This document shows, one piece after another, positions 45,301-53,213 of a DNA stretch of 64,000 nt. Made by a program: the position numbers and the translations under genes. The stretch spans positions 7,049,501 to 7,113,500 of the forward strand of contig NZ_CP109598.1 in assembly GCF_036327775.1 (NCBI RefSeq). Reading direction: 5' to 3'. Numbering within the stretch: the first letter of the stretch is position 1; each line of letters starts with the position of its first letter. The stretch comes from Streptomyces sp. NBC_01498 (GTDB lineage: Bacteria > Actinomycetota > Actinomycetes > Streptomycetales > Streptomycetaceae). The notes beneath the pieces are model-generated. The model had not been told where the DNA came from. It was given only the letters and a program-made list of their open reading frames with translations, and made no database searches.

Positions 45301-45972
45301 CTTCACGGCGTTGTCCGTGCGTGTGGCCGGGCTCCCGTCGGGGGCGGTCTGGACGCGTTCGTGCTCCGCGCGGAGCAGCACGTCCCAGCCCCCGTCGGAC
45401 AGGCCGAGCGAGGCGACGACCTCGTCCGGAGTCGGCAGATGGACCTCCGGGTGCGGGTTCGGCTCCCACGGCGGGAGCCCCGCGTGTCCCACGATCAGCA
45501 GCACGCCGCCGGGCGCGACTGCCGCCGCCGCGGACCGCAGGATCTCCTCGCGCGGCAGGTCGCCCGGCGAGTGCAGGAACTGCGCCGACACCAGGTCGTA
45601 CGTCCCGGTGGGGAACGACGTGCCCAGGTCGTGCCGCTGCCAGTCGATACGGTCCGCGATCTCCGCGCCCTTCTCGGCGGCGTGGCGCCGGGCCCTGGCG
45701 AGGGCGACCCCGGATATGTCGCAGGCGGTCACCCGCCACCCCTGGCCGGCCAGCCAGATCGCGTCGCCCCCTTCGCCGCTGCCCAGGTCCAGCGCCCGGC
45801 CGGGCGTCAGTCCGGTGATCTCCCGGACGAGGACGGCGTTGGGGTCGCCGCTCCAGATCCGGTCGCTCTCGCCGTAACGGGCGTCCCAGAACTCCTCGTT
45901 GGTGCCGTCGGCCCCGTTGCCGTCGGTGCCGTTGTCCGTGCCGTCGTCCGCGCTGGTGCGGGTGTGTGTCAT
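45280..45972 (-). CDS. class I SAM-dependent methyltransferase
   Basis: A 230-residue Rossmann methyltransferase. The SAM site ALDLGSGEGGDAIWLAGQGW is at about 67-86, with the acidic residue in VTACDISGVALARAR, and motif IV-like YDLVSAQFLHSP follows. FWDARYGESDRIWSGDPNAVL resembles the TehB/thiopurine methyltransferase group, which handles small electrophiles or tellurite. The first 30 residues are Asp/Gly/Asn repeats. The ATG has AAGGAG 8 bases upstream. It is divergent from an XRE-cupin regulator that probably controls it. Confidence 0.87.
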   Translation of the reverse strand: MTHTRTSADDGTDNGTDGNGADGTNEEFWDARYGESDRIWSGDPNAVLVREITGLTPGRALDLGSGEGGDAIWLAGQGWRVTACDISGVALARARRHAAEKGAEIADRIDWQRHDLGTSFPTGTYDLVSAQFLHSPGDLPREEILRSAAAAVAPGGVLLIVGHAGLPPWEPNPHPEVHLPTPDEVVASLGLSDGGWDVLLRAEHERVQTAPDGSPATRTDNAVKARRRVA

Positions 45973-46074
45973 CGGTAGGTCTCCTTCACCGGATCGCCCC
46001 TGCGCCGCACCGGCGGATCTGCCGGTGACGTGGCGCGACCATCTGCCGGTGATGGTCGGCCCCGCCCTCGTGGT

Positions 46075-46104
46075 TTGACAAAGTTCGTTGCCGAGGCGGC
46101 AAAT
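46075..46104 (+). promoter_or_regulatory. promoter and palindrome of the XRE-cupin gene
   Basis: TTGACA at 46075-46080, an 18-base spacer and GCAAAT at 46099-46104 are followed by six bases and the ATG, again a leaderless layout. TTGCCG-AGG-CGGCAA at 46088-46102 overlaps the -10 and is a likely autoregulatory site. Confidence 0.65.
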
Positions 46105-46110
46105 GGAGTC

Positions 46111-46701
46111 ATGGCCGACGACGAGTTCTCCACCGTCCTGCACGGGGTGGGACCGCGCCTGCGCGCCCTGCGCCAGGAGCGCGGCACCACCCTCGCCCTG
46201 CTGAGCGAGACGACCGGCATCTCGGTCAGTACGCTCTCCCGGCTGGAGTCCGGCGGACGCAAACCCACCCTGGAACTGCTCCTGCCGCTGGCCAGGGCGT
46301 ACGGCGTGCAGCTCGACGAGCTGGTGGGCGCGCCCGCGACCGGCGATCCCCGTGTCCATATGCGGCCCTTCAACCGCCATGGCATGACCTATGTGCCGCT
46401 GACCCGCCATCTCGGCGGACTCCAGGCGTACAAGCAGATCATCCCGGCGGGTCGTGAGCAGAGCGGCCGACCGGAACAGCAGGTGCACGAGGGCTACGAA
46501 TGGCTCTACGTCCTGGCCGGCCGGCTCCGCCTGCTCCTCGGTGAGCACGACCTGGTACTGGGCGCCGGGGAAGCGGCCGAGTTCGACACCCGTACACCGC
46601 ACGCCTGGACCCGGGTGGGCACGGACGCGGTCGAATTCCTGAGCATCTTCGGCCAGCAGGGCGAGCGGATGCACGTACGCGCACGGCCCGCCGAGAAGTG
46701 A
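46111..46701 (+). CDS. XRE-type regulator with a cupin sensor domain
   Basis: A 196-residue one-component regulator: an XRE helix-turn-helix at about 10-65 (LRALRQERGTTLALLSETTG, then ISVSTLSRLESGGRKPTLELLL) and a C-terminal double-stranded beta-helix cupin (HEGYEWLYVLAGRLRLLLGEHDLVL, then FDTRTPHAW). Such proteins bind small ligands or metal through the cupin. The ATG at 46111 lies directly at the predicted transcription start. It is divergent from the methyltransferase, its probable target. Confidence 0.9.
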   Translation: MADDEFSTVLHGVGPRLRALRQERGTTLALLSETTGISVSTLSRLESGGRKPTLELLLPLARAYGVQLDELVGAPATGDPRVHMRPFNRHGMTYVPLTRHLGGLQAYKQIIPAGREQSGRPEQQVHEGYEWLYVLAGRLRLLLGEHDLVLGAGEAAEFDTRTPHAWTRVGTDAVEFLSIFGQQGERMHVRARPAEK

Positions 46702-46747
46702 CCGACGCCCGGCGGGCCCCGGTGGAGCGCGCTGTCCGGACCCGCCG

Positions 46748-47404
46748 TCAGTCCTTCGCGGGCCCGATCGACGCCAGCAGCGAGGCCACCACCCGCTCCG
46801 TCGACGCCGCCATGTCCACCGACCCCGGCGACAGCAGCCACTGCACCTGGAGCCCGTCCATCACCGCGATGATCGCGTTCGCCACGTTCTCGACGTCCAG
46901 GTCCTCGCGTGCCTCGCCCAGTTCGGCCGCCTCCCGCAGCGCGTCCACGACGAAGGCCCGCAGCCCCGTGTACCGATTGCGGAAGTACTCCTGCGCGGGG
47001 TGACTTTCGGTGACGCTCTCCGCCGACAGGACCGTGTACAGCCGTACGATGCCCTCCCGCTCGGAGTTGCGCCGCGAGGTGTCGATCAGATGGCGCAGAA
47101 AGGCCAGACCGCGCGGGCGGTCCGGGCCGAGCTGCTCTATGTCGGCCCGGTCCCGCAGTTCGAGCACGCTCGTCAGGAGCAGCTCCTTGGAGCGGAAATA
47201 GTGCAGGACACCCGCCTGGGTGAGCCCCGCGCGATCCGCGATCTCCGCCAGCGACGCGTTGTTGTAGCCGCGCGCGGCGAACGTCTCCATGGCGATGCGC
47301 AGGATCTCCTCGCGCCGCTGCCGCGCCCCCGCGCTGCGCGGGGTGCGCGGCCGGTCCGGTCCGGCCGCCGCGCCGCCCCGGTCCCCCGCTCGTCTGTTGC
47401 TCAC
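46748..47404 (-). CDS. TetR family regulator of the GH30 gene
   Basis: A 218-residue repressor. The helix-turn-helix is ARQRREEILRIAMETFAARG, then SLAEIADRAGLTQAGVLHYF at about 25-70. The C-terminal domain, with GLAFLRHLIDTSRRNSEREG and VQWLLSPGSVDM, belongs to the TetR_C_6-like type. I chose the GTG at 47402-47404: a TAGACT -10 (47412-47417) ends seven bases before it, so the message may be leaderless. It is divergent from the GH30 enzyme with a perfect 20-bp palindrome between, which suggests control of that gene by a plant- or fungus-derived signal. Confidence 0.85.
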   Translation of the reverse strand: MSNRRAGDRGGAAAGPDRPRTPRSAGARQRREEILRIAMETFAARGYNNASLAEIADRAGLTQAGVLHYFRSKELLLTSVLELRDRADIEQLGPDRPRGLAFLRHLIDTSRRNSEREGIVRLYTVLSAESVTESHPAQEYFRNRYTGLRAFVVDALREAAELGEAREDLDVENVANAIIAVMDGLQVQWLLSPGSVDMAASTERVVASLLASIGPAKD

Positions 47405-47501
47405 CGTGCGCAGTCTACGGCTCCCGGGATCACGGCCACGCCCTCGGGACGGGCGCCGGAGGGCCGCCCGGAACAAGTTCCGTACAACTTCCGTACGACG
47501 A

Positions 47502-47521
47502 CTTACTAAGTACTTAGTAAG
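47502..47521. promoter_or_regulatory. 20-bp perfect palindrome, probable TetR operator
   Basis: CTTACTAAGTACTTAGTAAG is a perfect palindrome without spacer, 100 bases from each flanking start. Its AT content stands out strongly. Just upstream, CAAGTTCCGTA and CAACTTCCGTA (47474 and 47485) form a near-direct repeat. Confidence 0.85.
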
Positions 47522-47620
47522 CGTGCTTTCATGTCGCCGATGCGCCACCCCGGCCCCGGCGCGGCACGCCCCGGCCGCAGGCGATCCGTTCGACACACGA
47601 ACCGGCAGGAGCCCCCACGC

Positions 47621-49522
47621 ATGCGAAGAACCCTGCACAGAAACGTCGTTCGCAAAGCTGTCGCCGCCCTCGGCGTGCTCGCGCTGGGCGGCAGCCTCGG
47701 ACTGACCTCGTCCGGGACCGCGCAGGCCGCCGATCCCACCGCCCAGGTGTGGATCTCCACGGCCGACGGGAGCCGCAAGCTCGCCTCGGCGGGCCAGATC
47801 ACCTTCAACTCCACTCCGCAGGCCATCGACATCAATGTCAATACGGCTCAGCGCGAGCAGCAGTTCACCGGGGCCGGCGCCTCGGTCACCGGCGCGGCCG
47901 GGTATCTGATCAACCAGCTTCCTCAGGCCCAGAAGAACTCCCTGATGACCTCGCTCTTCTCCGCCCAGGGCGACGGCATCGGCCTCAACTACCTGCGCCA
48001 GCCGCTCGGTTCCACCGACTTCAACCAGGGCGCCGCGTACACGTACGAGGACAACCAGGGCGACTTCAACCTCGGCCGGGACCACGAGGCGATCATCCCG
48101 GTCCTCAAGCAGGCCGTGTCGATCAACCCCGGCATCCGTTTCATGGGCACCCCCTGGACGCCGCCCGCGTGGATGAAGACCAACAACAGCCTCAACGGCG
48201 GCAGTCTGCGCACCGACCGCTACCAGCAGTACGCCGACTACCTGGTCAAGTCGATCCAGGGCTACCAGCAGCAGGGCATCCGGCTCACCGACCTCACGGT
48301 GCAGAACGAGCCCGAGTTCGCGACGAGTTACCCGTCGATGAGCATGACCGCCTCGGAGCAGGCCGCGTTCTTCAAGGTGCTCGACCGCACACTGACGGCG
48401 GCCGGTCTGCCGACCAACCTCCTGGCGTACGACCACAACTGGGACCACCCGAACTACCCGCTCCAGGTCTTCGCCGAGACACCGGGCATGAACCGCGTGA
48501 TCGGTGCCGCCTTCCACTGCTACGGCGGCCAGCCCGGCAGCCAGTCGCAGATCCGGCAGGCCGGCAAGCGGGTCTTCTTCACCGAGTGCTCGGGCACCGA
48601 CAGCGACAACCAGGCCAACACCTTCGCCGACACGCTGAAGTGGCACGCCGAGAACCTCGTCGTGGCCAACATGCGCAACGGCGGCGAGACCACGATCATG
48701 TGGAACCTCGCGCTGAACCAGAGCGGCGGCCCCCACCAGGGTCACTGCACCACCCGCTGCAACGGTGTGGTCGAGATCAACGGCAGCACGGTCACCCGTA
48801 ACGCCGAGTACTACGTCCTCGGTCATCTGACCAAGTTCGTGCGGCCCGGCGCCACCCGCGTCGGCTCCACCAGCCAGGGCGCGGGCGGGGTGCAGAACGT
48901 CGTCTGGCAGAACCCGGACGGCAGCAAGGCCGCGTACGTCGTGAACGGCGCGAGTGCGGCCCGGACGTTCTCCGTCACGGACGCCGGGCGCTCGGCCACG
49001 TACACGCTGCCCGCGGGCTCCGTCGCCACCCTCGTCTGGACCGGCGCCGACCCGGGCAACCCGGGCAACGGCACCATCGACCCGGCCGCGTGGTACCAGG
49101 TGGTCAACAGCGGCAGCAGCGCCTGCCTCGACGCGACCGGCTGGGGTACGGCCGACGGCACGGGACTCCAGCAGTGGTCCTGCTCCGCCCCCGCGGCGAA
49201 CAACCAGACCTGGCAGTTCCGGCCCACCAGCAACGGCTACCACCAGGTCGTCAACCGGCACGCCGACAAGGTGTGGGACATCGACGGCGGGTCCGGTGCC
49301 ACCGCCGACGGGGCCCGCGCCCACCTGTGGAGCTACACCGGCGCCACCAACCAGCAGTGGCAGGCGCAGCGGATCGGTACCACCGACCGCTACCGGTTCG
49401 CCGCCCGGCACAGCAACAAGTGCCTGACGGTGAGCGCCGGTACGGCGAACGGCGCCACGCTCACCCAGCAGCCGTGCACGGAGGCGGCGAACCAGACGTT
49501 CCGGCTGGTGGCGCAGCCGTAG
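47621..49522 (+). CDS. secreted GH30 glycosidase with a C-terminal CBM13 (ricin-type) module
   Basis: An exported retaining glycosidase, 633 residues. The signal peptide (about 1-36) ends TAQA-A. The GH30 barrel has the acid/base Glu in TVQNEPEF (about 230) and the nucleophile Glu in VFFTECSG (about 320); FTGAGASVTGAAGYLI and GTPWTPPAWMKTNN are family signatures. A beta-sandwich follows to about 480, then a ricin-type trefoil (about 490-633) with QQWSC, NQTWQF, NQQWQ and NQTFRL repeats. It may act as a beta-1,6-glucanase or glucosylceramidase-like enzyme on fungal or plant glycans. The ATG has AGGAG upstream. Confidence 0.9.
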   Translation: MRRTLHRNVVRKAVAALGVLALGGSLGLTSSGTAQAADPTAQVWISTADGSRKLASAGQITFNSTPQAIDINVNTAQREQQFTGAGASVTGAAGYLINQLPQAQKNSLMTSLFSAQGDGIGLNYLRQPLGSTDFNQGAAYTYEDNQGDFNLGRDHEAIIPVLKQAVSINPGIRFMGTPWTPPAWMKTNNSLNGGSLRTDRYQQYADYLVKSIQGYQQQGIRLTDLTVQNEPEFATSYPSMSMTASEQAAFFKVLDRTLTAAGLPTNLLAYDHNWDHPNYPLQVFAETPGMNRVIGAAFHCYGGQPGSQSQIRQAGKRVFFTECSGTDSDNQANTFADTLKWHAENLVVANMRNGGETTIMWNLALNQSGGPHQGHCTTRCNGVVEINGSTVTRNAEYYVLGHLTKFVRPGATRVGSTSQGAGGVQNVVWQNPDGSKAAYVVNGASAARTFSVTDAGRSATYTLPAGSVATLVWTGADPGNPGNGTIDPAAWYQVVNSGSSACLDATGWGTADGTGLQQWSCSAPAANNQTWQFRPTSNGYHQVVNRHADKVWDIDGGSGATADGARAHLWSYTGATNQQWQAQRIGTTDRYRFAARHSNKCLTVSAGTANGATLTQQPCTEAANQTFRLVAQP

Positions 49523-49605
49523 CCGTAGCCGTACGCGTCACCGTGCGTCACGTGCGTCACGTGCGAAGCCGGTCAGGCGTCAGGCGTCGCTCGTCCGGCG
49601 TCACG

Positions 49606-49647
49606 CGGGAGCCGATGAGTCCGGAAGTCCGGGCTCATCGGCTCCCG
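49606..49647. terminator. 14-bp hairpin terminator
   Basis: CGGGAGCCGATGAG (49606-49619) pairs perfectly with 49634-49647 across a 14-base loop, between the GH30 gene and the convergent toxin gene. Confidence 0.88.
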
Positions 49648-49688
49648 TTCGTTGTCGGTGCTCCCAGGGGTGGGCGCGGGGCCGGGGG

Positions 49689-49985
49689 TCAGAGGTCGAG
49701 CACCGCGCGCAGCGCCTGGCTGACGCGTTCCATCACCGCCGTGTCGACCGGGCCGAGCAGCTTCGCGCCGTCGAAGCGCGTCACCCGCAACTGCTGGAGG
49801 TTGACCGCGACGGCCGTGGAGGGCAGCGGGTCGTCGATCACCACGGACATCGCCGTGTCGGGGTAGCGCCCGGCGTCGTGCAGGACGACGGTGAGCACCG
49901 CCCCGTACGCCTCCTCCAGACCGTCCAGCGAGACGATCAGGACGTTCCGCCCGTCCCCGAGCGTCCAGATCTCACCGCGTTTCAC
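49689..49985 (-). CDS. MazF/PemK-like toxin
   Basis: A 98-residue protein of the type II mRNA-interferase fold. VKRGEIWTLGDGRNVLIVSLDG at the start matches the RGEIW(x)(v/l) strand of MazF-like toxins, followed by the SVVIDDPLPS-type loop and a C-terminal helix, ERVSQALRAVLDL. The GTG start overlaps the antitoxin stop by four bases (GTGA), the usual toxin-antitoxin coupling. The Asp-Gly replacing the canonical (p/d)P region and the low identity leave catalytic activity uncertain. Confidence 0.75.
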   Translation of the reverse strand: MKRGEIWTLGDGRNVLIVSLDGLEEAYGAVLTVVLHDAGRYPDTAMSVVIDDPLPSTAVAVNLQQLRVTRFDGAKLLGPVDTAVMERVSQALRAVLDL

Positions 49986-50173
49986 AGGGCGTCGCCCTCG
50001 CCGCCCAGGTCCTCGCCGAGGCCGAGGGAGGCGAGCCGGCGGGCCGAGTCCAGCACGGCCTGCCGCTGGGCGGCGCGCACGATGTAGGCGTTGAGGGACA
50101 GCCCGGCGGCTGCCGCGCCCGCCTTGATCGATGCGCTGATCTCGTCCGGGATACGGAGCGTCATGGCGGTCAT
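49982..50173 (-). CDS. CopG-like ribbon-helix-helix antitoxin
   Basis: A 63-residue protein. TAMTLRIPDEISASIKAGAA gives the beta-strand and first helix, and LSLNAYIVRAAQRQAVLDSA the second helix of a ribbon-helix-helix DNA-binding dimer; the acidic C-terminus (EDLGGEGDAL) would bind the toxin. I chose the ATG at 50171-50173; TACGCT (-10-like) ends seven bases upstream, so it may be leaderless. It is followed, with a four-base overlap, by the toxin. Confidence 0.78.
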   Translation of the reverse strand: MTAMTLRIPDEISASIKAGAAAAGLSLNAYIVRAAQRQAVLDSARRLASLGLGEDLGGEGDAL

Positions 50174-50426
50174 GCGACCGAGCGTAGCAACCGGGCGGTG
50201 GTCCCACCATGTGGTGTCACTTCCTGAGACCGCCTGATGAAGCCGCCCGCCGGGACCACCTCCCGGGACCGTTCGCCGGGGCCGGCCGGCCGAACCGGTG
50301 AGGTCGGCGGGCAGCGGCGGCGACACGCGCCGGGACGCCCGTTTGCCGACCCGGCAAGGCCGCTTGGCCGGTGGCCGCGGCCCGGCGAATGATGGCCGTC
50401 GGAAACGATCACGCCGAGGAGGCTCC

Positions 50427-51455
50427 ATGTCCGACCCCGTCACCCCGCCGCCCGCGCCGGCCACCGGCACGCCCGCCGTCGCCCCGCCCGGCGCCCGTCA
50501 CCGCCTCGTGGACGTCCCCGGCGGCCGTATCCACCTGGTGGAACAGGGCTCCGGCCCCCTCGTGTTGCTGGTCCACGGCTTCCCCGAGTCCTGGTACTCC
50601 TGGCGCCACCAGCTCCCCGCGCTCGCCGCCGCCGGATACCGCGCGGTCGCGATCGACGTCCGCGGGTACGGACGCTCCTCCCGCCCCCCGGCCGTCGAGG
50701 ACTACCGGATGCTCGCCCATGTCGCCGACAACGTCGGCGTCGTCCACGCCCTCGGTGCGAAGACGGCGACGATCGTCGGCCACGACTGGGGCTCCAACAT
50801 CGCCGCCGGCTCGGCCCTCCTGCGCCCCGACGTGTTCACCGCGGTCGCCCTGCTGAGCGTGCCGTACGCGCCTCCCGGCGGACCCCGTCCGACCGCGCTG
50901 TTCGCCTCGATCGGCGGCGACGAGCAGTTCTACGTCAGCTACTTCCAGACCCCCGGCCGCGCCGAGGCCGAGATCGAGCCCGACGTCCGCGGCTGGCTGG
51001 CCGGGTTCTACACCGGGATCTCGGGGGACACGGCGCCGCCCGAGGGGGAGGGGAGCCTCTTCTTCGTACCGCCCGGCGGCAGGCTCCGCGACCGGTTCCC
51101 CGCGGGACCGCTGCCCGGGTGGCTCTCGGAGGCCGATCTCGACGTCTACGCGGGCGAGTTCGAGCGCACGGGTCTGACCGGGGCGCTCAACCGCTACCGC
51201 AACGTCGACCGGGACTGGGCGGACCTGGCCGCCTGGAACGGCGCGCCGCTGACCCAGCCCTCGCTGTTCATCGGCGGGTCCCGCGACGCCTCCCTCGCGT
51301 GGATGGCCGACGCCGTCGAGAACTACCCCGTCACCCTCCCCGGCCTCGTCTCCTCCCACATCCTCGACGGCTGCGGGCACTGGGTGCAGCAGGAGCGCGC
51401 CGAGGAGGTCGGCGGCCTGCTGGCCGAGTGGCTGGGCGCGCTGCCCACGCCGTGA
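50427..51455 (+). CDS. alpha/beta-hydrolase, epoxide hydrolase
   Basis: A cytoplasmic epoxide hydrolase, 342 residues. The oxyanion motif HGFPESWYSWRHQLPAL is at about 50-66, the nucleophile Asp in VGHDWGSNIA (about 120), and the catalytic His in GCGHWVQQE near 322, with lid tyrosines (YVSYFQ) that would activate the epoxide. The Asp nucleophile rather than Ser separates it from esterases. The ATG has GAGGAGG 5 bases upstream. It stands alone between the antitoxin and the iron-containing redox enzyme. Confidence 0.88.
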   Translation: MSDPVTPPPAPATGTPAVAPPGARHRLVDVPGGRIHLVEQGSGPLVLLVHGFPESWYSWRHQLPALAAAGYRAVAIDVRGYGRSSRPPAVEDYRMLAHVADNVGVVHALGAKTATIVGHDWGSNIAAGSALLRPDVFTAVALLSVPYAPPGGPRPTALFASIGGDEQFYVSYFQTPGRAEAEIEPDVRGWLAGFYTGISGDTAPPEGEGSLFFVPPGGRLRDRFPAGPLPGWLSEADLDVYAGEFERTGLTGALNRYRNVDRDWADLAAWNGAPLTQPSLFIGGSRDASLAWMADAVENYPVTLPGLVSSHILDGCGHWVQQERAEEVGGLLAEWLGALPTP

Positions 51456-51646
51456 ACCTCGTGCACATCACCCGGACGGCGGTAGGCGCCCGCCGCGCCG
51501 GACCCACGGGGCACGGGCCGCCCGCGCCACCGCGAACGGAAGGCGCCGACACCGGACGCGCGGCGGAGCGGCACGTTACCCGCGGTCCGGCGGGGATCGC
51601 CGTCAAAACCCCCCGAAAGGAGGTGAAGCGGTCGAAGCGGTGAGAA

Positions 51647-51679
51647 TGATCGGACCGAGCACGCTGATCAGTCCGATCA
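51647..51679 (+). other. 9-bp inverted repeat in the leader of the redox-enzyme gene
   Basis: TGATCGGAC (51647-51655) and GTCCGATCA (51671-51679) could form a hairpin ending five bases before the ribosome site AAGGAG at 51684-51689. As DNA it could bind a regulator; as RNA it could tune translation. Confidence 0.5.
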
Positions 51680-51697
51680 GGTCAAGGAGTGAAGTCA

Positions 51698-52750
51698 GTG
51701 GAGAACGCCGACGTCCGGCCGACCGGCCCCACGCTGCCGACGGGCCGTGGCGACCTCAGCTACGGGGTCGTCCGCGCCCTGCGGGGCCGCCCCGGTTCCG
51801 GGACCCCCCTTCCGGCGCGCACGGCGGCCGACGACGCCGCCCCCTACGGCGAGGACCTGCACCTCGCGCTCTACCTCTGCTACGAACTGCACTACCGCGG
51901 CTTCTGCGGAGTCGATCCCGCCTGGGAGTGGGACCCGGCCCTGCTCGCCTTCCGCGCCACTCTCGAACGCCACTTCCTCGACGCGCTGCGCGCCGACACC
52001 AAACGGCGCGCCGACGTCGACGAGGCGCTCGCCGACCTCCTGGTCGAACCGCCGGACGGGACGAGCGTGTCGCACTACCTCAGGGACGAGGGCGAGCTGT
52101 GGCACCTGCGCGAGTACGCCGCCCAGCGCTCCGTCCAGCATCTCAAGGAGGCCGATCCGTACGCCTGGGTGATTCCCCGGCTCCGGGGGCGGGCGAAGGC
52201 GGCGATGGCCGCCGTGGAGTTCGCCGAGTTCGGCGCGGGCCACGCCGGGCGGAGCCGCTCGCGGCTGTACGCGGATCTCATGACGGACCTCGGTCTGGAC
52301 GCCGCGTACGGCCGCTATGTCGAGGTGACGACCGGCGAGATGCTGGCGAGCGTCAACCTGATGTCGATGTTCGGGCTGCACCGCGCGCTGCGCGGCGCGC
52401 TGGTGGGCCATCGCGCCGCGGTCGAGGCGGTGTCCGTCCCGGCGGCCCGCCGGCTCGCGGAGGCGATGCGGGGCGCGGGGGCGGGCGGGGCCGCCGTACG
52501 GTTCTACGGCGCGTACGCGCCCGACGACACGCCCTCCGGCGAGGGGACGCACGACCCCGCCGGTCACCTCACCGCCGATCCGGCTCTCGTGCGCCGTGAG
52601 GTGGTCGGCGGGCTGCTGGACGACGAGCCGTGGCTGGAGACCGACGTGGCGTTCGGGGTGGACGCCACCGGGGTGCTGGACGCGCGCCTGGCCGAGAGAC
52701 TGCTCACCGCCTGGCGGGACGGACTGTCCGGGCTCCGTTCGTCCCGGTGA
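51698..52750 (+). CDS. iron-containing redox enzyme family protein (heme-oxygenase-like fold)
   Basis: A 350-residue, largely helical protein resembling the HO-like diiron oxidase/oxygenase group. LALYLCYELHYRGFCGVD near residue 55, EYAAQRSVQHLKEADPYAW near 145 and VEFAEFGAGHAGRSRSRLYA near 172 supply the Glu/His ligand pattern. I chose the GTG at 51698 because AAGGAG lies 8 bases upstream; the GTG at 51689 overlaps that site. Family members act in natural product or small-molecule oxidation. The substrate is unknown and no partner gene is obvious. Confidence 0.75.
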   Translation: MENADVRPTGPTLPTGRGDLSYGVVRALRGRPGSGTPLPARTAADDAAPYGEDLHLALYLCYELHYRGFCGVDPAWEWDPALLAFRATLERHFLDALRADTKRRADVDEALADLLVEPPDGTSVSHYLRDEGELWHLREYAAQRSVQHLKEADPYAWVIPRLRGRAKAAMAAVEFAEFGAGHAGRSRSRLYADLMTDLGLDAAYGRYVEVTTGEMLASVNLMSMFGLHRALRGALVGHRAAVEAVSVPAARRLAEAMRGAGAGGAAVRFYGAYAPDDTPSGEGTHDPAGHLTADPALVRREVVGGLLDDEPWLETDVAFGVDATGVLDARLAERLLTAWRDGLSGLRSSR

Positions 52751-52849
52751 GCCGTCTCCGGCGTACCGGGAGTCCCCAGGCCCCGCACGTCACGTCACGT
52801 CACGGTGAAGGGTCGCCGCGACGCGCGGTGACGGCGGCCGTCCGTCCGT

Positions 52850-53116
52850 TCATGAACCGAGCGAGCGTGCCCGCACCGGCGCCGTGGGTGCCTGCTGGCC
52901 TCCGCTGGCCAGCATCCGCACCTCGCCCCGGTCGCTGATCTCCGCGCGTACGATCCCGGTCTCGTCCTCGTAGACGGGAAATCCGCCCGCCCCGGCCCTG
53001 GCCGTTCGCCGGACCGTCACCGCGTCCCGTTCCACGCCTTCCCGTGGAGCGGGGTCGGTCGGGTCCGCCGGAGCGGGTTCTTCGAACACCAGCTCGTAGC
53101 GTTCCGGGTATGCCAT
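52850..53116 (-). CDS. DUF6296 family small protein
   Basis: An 88-residue protein of unknown function. MAYPERYELVFEEP at the start and PVYEDETGIVRAEISDRGEV with MLASGG at the end follow the pattern I associate with DUF6296 of streptomycetes; here an acidic/Pro insert (about 14-28) separates the two. The ATG has GGAGGAG 6 bases upstream. It lies 97 bases downstream of a DUF5753 regulator on the same strand, an arrangement that may be functional. Confidence 0.7.
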   Translation of the reverse strand: MAYPERYELVFEEPAPADPTDPAPREGVERDAVTVRRTARAGAGGFPVYEDETGIVRAEISDRGEVRMLASGGQQAPTAPVRARSLGS

Positions 53117-53213
53117 GGGAGCCTCCTCCCGCGATGGACGCCACCACCATCGTCACCCCGTCGGCCGATCCCCGCCTCCGGCGCCCACGGCCGCGCCGTC
53201 ACGCGTCAGGCGG

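Noticed and set aside
46748..49411. An 887-residue TetR fusion reading through the whole GH30 gene in antisense
   Set aside because: Only the C-terminal 218 residues resemble TetR, and the rest mirrors the GH30 gene. A GTG with a -10 box lies at the natural TetR start.
51640..52599. 319-residue frame starting from an apparent GTG after AAAGGAGGTG
   Set aside because: The good-looking ribosome site is attractive, but the frame is a shadow of the iron-containing redox enzyme and is Arg/Gly-rich.
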